From Torreya grandis (taxonomy: Eukaryota; Streptophyta; Pinopsida; Cupressales; Taxaceae): 64,000 nt of DNA. Under the pieces are notes generated by a model. It did no database searches. It saw nothing but the letters and a program-made list of their open reading frames with translations, and was not told the origin of the DNA. The DNA lies in NCBI GenBank assembly GCA_037957365.1, contig JARHVA010003260.1, forward strand, positions 1,235,001 to 1,299,000, given 5' to 3'. The position numbers and the translations under genes are program-made. Of this stretch, positions 60,151 through 64,000 are shown in pieces (the stretch's first letter is position 1; every line of letters begins with the position of its first letter).

Positions 60151-60779
60151 GGAAAATTTGACATGAAAGGACTATCTTATGAATTCATCCAATTGATGGT
60201 CATTGGTATATCCCCTCTCGTAAACTGACATATCACAATCTGAATATTTGTCGATCTCATCTTCATCACCATGATGTGGTTGTTTGGAAAGGTCTAAAGC
60301 AATAAAAAGTTCTTTTTCTCATCTTTTTTTGCAGGATCAAGATTACCATCATGTGGTATGTGAACCAATTTTCCTTTATGGGAAAATGAAATACCTTGTT
60401 TACTTGGATCTATTTTAGCTTCTATTTCAAATAATCAAAATTTATTTAATGTAAATGAATGTAATTAAGTATGAGGTAAGACCCATGCTTTTGTAAGGAC
60501 AACATAAGGCCCACAAACAATAGGAATTACAAAGAAACCCAATGAATATTTCCATTTCCCCCTATCATGTAAATTTTTAACATGGTACCCAAGTTGTGAT
60601 AAATGTCTTTCATTGTAATATTTTACAAATTTCATTGTATTTATGTGGTTATGCCAAAAATAAGCACCACCCATGAATAATGTAATTGTTAAATCTAAGT
60701 GGCATGGACACTTTTTTGGTTTGTTGAACTTGAGGACTTTGCATAGGATGTGGGCCTTGGATTGGTCCCATATCAAGTA
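60151..60779 (-). pseudogene. Element F, second coding-like segment of unknown function
   Basis: The minus-strand open stretch 60776-60465 (103 codons) reads LDLTITLFMGGAYFWHNHIN, YYNERHLSQLGYHVKNLHDR and ends in a hydrophobic GFFVIPIVCGPYVVLTKAW. A shifted frame continues with acidic and basic pieces (IDPSKQGISFSHKGKLVHIP) to about 60200. It follows gag directly. I do not recognise the domain; it could be the C-terminal part of a long gag. Confidence 0.45.
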
Positions 60780-62237
60780 AATTTTTTAAAGCTCCTATAT
60801 TAAGGTTAGGACTCATATTGTTTATGAAATGCTCTTTTTTTTAAAGGAGAAATAAGACCTCTACAAAAAATTAATTGCAACTCCAAATCTGAAGGTCTAA
60901 ATGGGAGCTCATATGATGTACTTTTGAATCTAATGGTATAATCGAATTGTATTATTAAAAAGTAGTTAAGGAACCCTTTGGTAGGTTATAGAACAAATTA
61001 TGATCTTTATTGGAAAAGCTCGTATGGAATACCTTTAGTAATGATTTTTCATAATTTTCCCATTAACCAAAATAATGTACATAGTCAATAATGTTCTCAA
61101 ATGGATCTTTATGATTCCAAAAGATAGGTAAATCTAGTAATTCAAAACCATGCAGATAAGTATATTCAAGTATACATTATGCAAGAGGTTGATTGTTGAA
61201 TGAGATAAAATTTGCATTAGTATTATAGAAATCCATTTGCATTTGAAGTATAGAAACCTATTTTTGAAGATCCTTAATAGTTGTAATCATAAAAATAAGA
61301 TACTCCATGGGAATAGTGATGCTTGGCATAGGTGTTTTATTGATTTTAAACCACCACCTCTCTTGAATCTAGGCACATGATTATCATCACCCTCATGGAT
61401 AACAAGTGCAAGTTCTGAATTATTGAATTTAGGATACTTTGGTAATGGTATTGGATCTCTAAATTGTGGTACTCTTGGTATATCATTTTAAGAGCTTGGA
61501 ACATTTGAATAACTTGGTTCATGCACCATTGGTAAGGATGTATCAATTGGCACTTCAAAAATTTCTAGTAAAAGCACCTCTTTTGGTATGGTGGGAGCTT
61601 TTGGTACAAATGAATATTTAGAAAGATAAAGATCCTTTGGTTGAGATACTTTGGTTGATATTGGTATGAGTGCAATATTTGGAACATTAGGATCCTATGG
61701 CAGTTTAGGCTTGTAATTTTTCTTTCTTCTTCATGCTTTTATGTTACTTGGTAAAAATGCCATGATGTCTTGATTAACCTTACCAAATTTTTCAATATTA
61801 AAGAAAGGTAGAAGAGAATCATCACCCTTTATAAGGGGGATATTATTTGGAAATATTGGAATGGTAGAAGTTTGACTGAATTTACTTGAAGGGATATTCC
61901 CCTTATGACTAGTTTGTAAATCCTCCATGATATCCTTATGGAGTTGTCAAAAGCTATCATAATCAAATGAAGGAACATTTTTACCATGCGAGACCAATTT
62001 TGGTGTAGAAGCTAAAGGTAAAGGTTTTTTATCTTCCTTAAGATGAACCAACTCATTTCTTGAAATGACAAGAGCATGGACCTAATTAAAGGGATGGTAG
62101 CTACCACTATTCAAAGATTTGAGATTATAGGCTTTAACACTTGGAAGAATACAAGAGTAATGAATTTTTACCCCTTATTTGATATAATGTTGGATAATTT
62201 TATAATCATAGTCATCAAAGTAATCAATATCATCCAT
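60780..62237 (-). pseudogene. Element F gag (Ty3 Retrotrans_gag type)
   Basis: An ATG at 62237, about 100 bases from the right LTR, opens MDDIDYFDDYDYKIIQHYIK. With few stops the frame continues for some 330 codons through a Pro/Ser-rich region (NVPNIALIPISTKVSQPKDL, PRVPQFRDPIPLPKYPKF). It then shifts into the capsid core: DPFENIIDYVHYFG, KSLLKVFHTSFSNKDHNLFY and LPKGSLTTF (60900-61130). These match the helix pattern of the plant Ty3 gag domain, including the L-P-x-G-S-I/L-x-S/T-F box. No zinc knuckle is seen. In-frame stops occur near 62175, 62080, 61945, 61728, 61697 and 61488. Confidence 0.75.
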
Positions 62238-62340
62238 GATGAGAGAGATAAATAATACAAGGATTATGATAAAATAAGCAAAAAGCATATAAAATATAAT
62301 GTTTATGCAACAATGGTGCTCAAATATTGGGTTCGTCAGA
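62238..62340 (-). other. Element F leader and primer-site position
   Basis: On the minus strand the sequence after the LTR reads TCTGACGAACCCAATATTTG. It occupies the primer-site position, but I cannot match it to a common plant primer tRNA. Confidence 0.4.
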
Positions 62341-63665
62341 TGTTTAACCCTAAATTTAGGAGTGGGGTTAGGGTTAATAATATATAAATTAATAAGCACA
62401 AGGGTGATAAATAGAACTATAGATTCATAATTAATTATAAACTCAAATAAATAATATTTTGAATTTAAATATTGAGATAAGTTAAAATAGTAAGTACAAC
62501 CAATGATTGAATAGTAATAAATGGAAAATAATAGTACTTAGCTAGATTATAATGCACATATAGAGCTGATGTGGAAGAAGTCATAAATAGATTGGATCTA
62601 GATTTTAAATCACTCAGATTCTATAAATTTGACCTTTATGACCTCAGACACTTACATTGACCTAAGATGGTTGTATCAATGTTTATATCTAACTTGGATG
62701 TAGGTGTCTTGTAAGGAATACATGTTGGAACTAAATGTGATAATTTAAAATATTTTGGGTTATATGTCACCTTCACTCTAGTGCATTCAAATTTGGATTA
62801 GGAATTGTTGCTCTTGTTGAATCATACAAATCCTAGTTCTTCATCTTCATAGTGACCTTACGAAAAATGGGTTAGTGGGCTCAGAGTATCAAGATATATC
62901 CAAAGACCCCTCTATCAGTGGGTACTACCTACATAGCCACTACTTTGAAGAGGGCATCTGACTGATATAGTTCTCCCCTAATGTGTTGGCTTATGTGTGT
63001 ACAAGGGTGTAATATGTGAAAAGCAAGTACAATAATGACCTAACTTGTAACTTTGAAAATAGGAATCATAGCATGTTCCTTCAGTACTTCAGACTTGTAT
63101 ATGTGTTATCCCTATGATTGATATGGAAATATGAATAAATAGAGAAGTTTTTCTCACTTGAATGCTTGATTGAATGCTTTTGGTACTTTTTCTTATGAGA
63201 GGTAGGAAGTTTCTAGGTGAGGAATGAATGAGGGTTGATCTTGTATATAGATATCCCTTTTTGGAAATATCTAGCATAAAATCACTTAGGCCAACCATAG
63301 GAATGTATTTCATTTGTAATTTTGATGACTTTAAGGAACTAAACACTTGCATCATGGTAGGACACTTACATCGATGTAGGCATCTGATTGGGATACAAGT
63401 GTCTGGGAAGCAAGAAAGTAGGTACAAGTCTAGAACTTACAAAGATAGTAGATAAGTAGATTTACAACATTTTAGGAAATTTATAAGGCATGGATGATCA
63501 AAATAACATTGGTTAGATGAAGAGATAATCAATTAGCATAGAGAGATAGTATATGCAAGCCTTTTGATAGTGGGAAAAGGTCTAGAACTAAGAGGAACTA
63601 CCAAGGTCCATATTTACCAACTGTACAAGACTGAGGTTCTATATAATTTTTAAATAGTGTCTACA
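62341..63665 (-). repeat. Element F, right LTR (5' LTR of the minus-strand element)
   Basis: It runs from TGTTTAACCC to TGTCTACA and is collinear with 56740-58164. As the 5' LTR it should hold the promoter; I cannot place it. Confidence 0.9.
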
Positions 63666-63670
63666 ACAAC
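63666..63670. repeat. Target site duplication of element F, right copy (ACAAC)
   Basis: It is identical to 56735-56739. Confidence 0.85.
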
Positions 63671-64000
63671 CTATTAATTTAATCATGAGTGAAAGGGTAA
63701 GTAAAATTCAATCTCCTTACCTAGGTGGTCGATACTTGAGAGGTAATTACATCAAAGATACATAGTGGACTCCACAAAGCCATCATCTATAACTACATGA
63801 TACAACCAATTACTAAGACCAAATTGACATGTTTCAAAGAAGGTACAAAGACCCATAGTTACATTTTCACCAAAGAAGTCACATAACATTAAGAAATCAA
63901 TTCCATGAACCACTACAGCTTCTACTATTGTTTCATAACCACAAAGTCCTATGAAGTATAGATAAAGTATCATAGATTCTATAGTTATATATTTGACACA
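63671..64000. other. Flank of element F
   Basis: It should continue the Tat/Ogre-type element hit by F. A 73-codon minus-strand open stretch (63752-63973) and broken plus-strand frames are present, but I recognise no domain in either. Confidence 0.35.

Larger units (their letters stand above)
56740..63665 (-). mobile_element. Ty3-type gag-only LTR retrotransposon 'F'
   Basis: LTRs of 1425 bp (56740-58164) and 1325 bp (62341-63665) flank 4176 bp. They are collinear, and the extra length of the left copy is mostly a (GT)n expansion. ACAAC duplications bound the element. Right after the left LTR, the minus strand reads TTGAAGGGAGGAAA into TGTAGACA, a clean purine tract, so F reads leftward. It encodes a decayed gag of the Ty3 type next to the right LTR. 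I find no protease, RT or integrase. A 2-kb non-coding part with tandem repeats lies between gag and the purine tract. This resembles gag-only (TR-GAG-like) non-autonomous Ty3 elements. Confidence 0.88.

Noticed and set aside
1..64000. Search for tRNA or rRNA genes, bacterial operons, defence systems or an intact host gene
   Set aside because: None found by eye; TGGTATCAGAGC strings are retrotransposon primer sites, not tRNA genes, and every long frame belongs to mobile elements or their cargo.

Overview
This window is intergenic DNA from a large, repeat-rich plant nuclear genome. It holds no bacterial gene, no tRNA or rRNA gene, and no intact host gene that I can support. The evidence is plant-type mobile elements in nearly every kilobase: an L1-type LINE with a plant RNase H tail, two Ty1/copia elements, a chromodomain-type Ty3/gypsy element, a Tat/Ogre-like protease fragment and four LTR elements without a recognisable pol. 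A + T is high, CG dinucleotides look scarce, and most coding frames are broken. Long, old, mutually nested elements would fit a gymnosperm or another giant plant genome, but the taxon is a guess.

Layout. (1) 1-4826: 3' part of a decayed LINE (+) lying in the end of an LTR. (2) 4827-48935: a Ty3/gypsy chromovirus 'A' (+), whose gag, protease, RT/RNase H and integrase run from about 5.05 to 15.0 kb. It is interrupted in gag by a younger, nearly complete copia element (5583-11177, minus strand; GTTTT target duplications). Its 3' LTR appears split at 15101-16088 and 48186-48935 by three further LTR elements. These are 'B' (16089-22458, +), 'C' (22986-38477, minus, GGTAA duplications, LTRs of about 6.4 kb each) and 'D' (40101-48180, +, ATTTA duplications, LTRs of 2613 bp each). 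(3) 48936-51580: a decayed acidic minus-strand reading frame, then featureless AT-rich DNA. (4) 51580-54710: a heavily decayed copia element 'E' (+) without visible LTRs. (5) 54711-64000: featureless DNA, a Tat/Ogre-type protease fragment, and a minus-strand gag-only LTR element 'F' (56740-63665, ACAAC duplications) inserted into it.

The most notable observation is in B. The first reading frame after its primer-binding site is not gag. It is an intron-free, decayed copy of the N-terminal part of a plant PDS5-type sister-chromatid cohesion protein, so B looks like a non-autonomous retrotransposon that captured a host transcript. Next are C, with exceptionally long LTRs and a single unrecognised decayed ORF, and the copia element, in which a GACCGACRTCGRT-type motif recurs both in the LTRs and as an exact 21-bp in-frame repeat in the polyprotein.

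Function. Nothing here looks active as a whole. The copia element is the youngest, with long open stretches and very similar LTRs, but it still carries several stops and frameshifts. B, C, D and F have no visible reverse transcriptase or integrase and would have depended on enzymes made elsewhere. Insertion order by nesting: A first; then the copia, B, C and D inside A; the LINE also lies in A's left LTR. Translations were done by hand, so boundaries without stated duplications are approximate.
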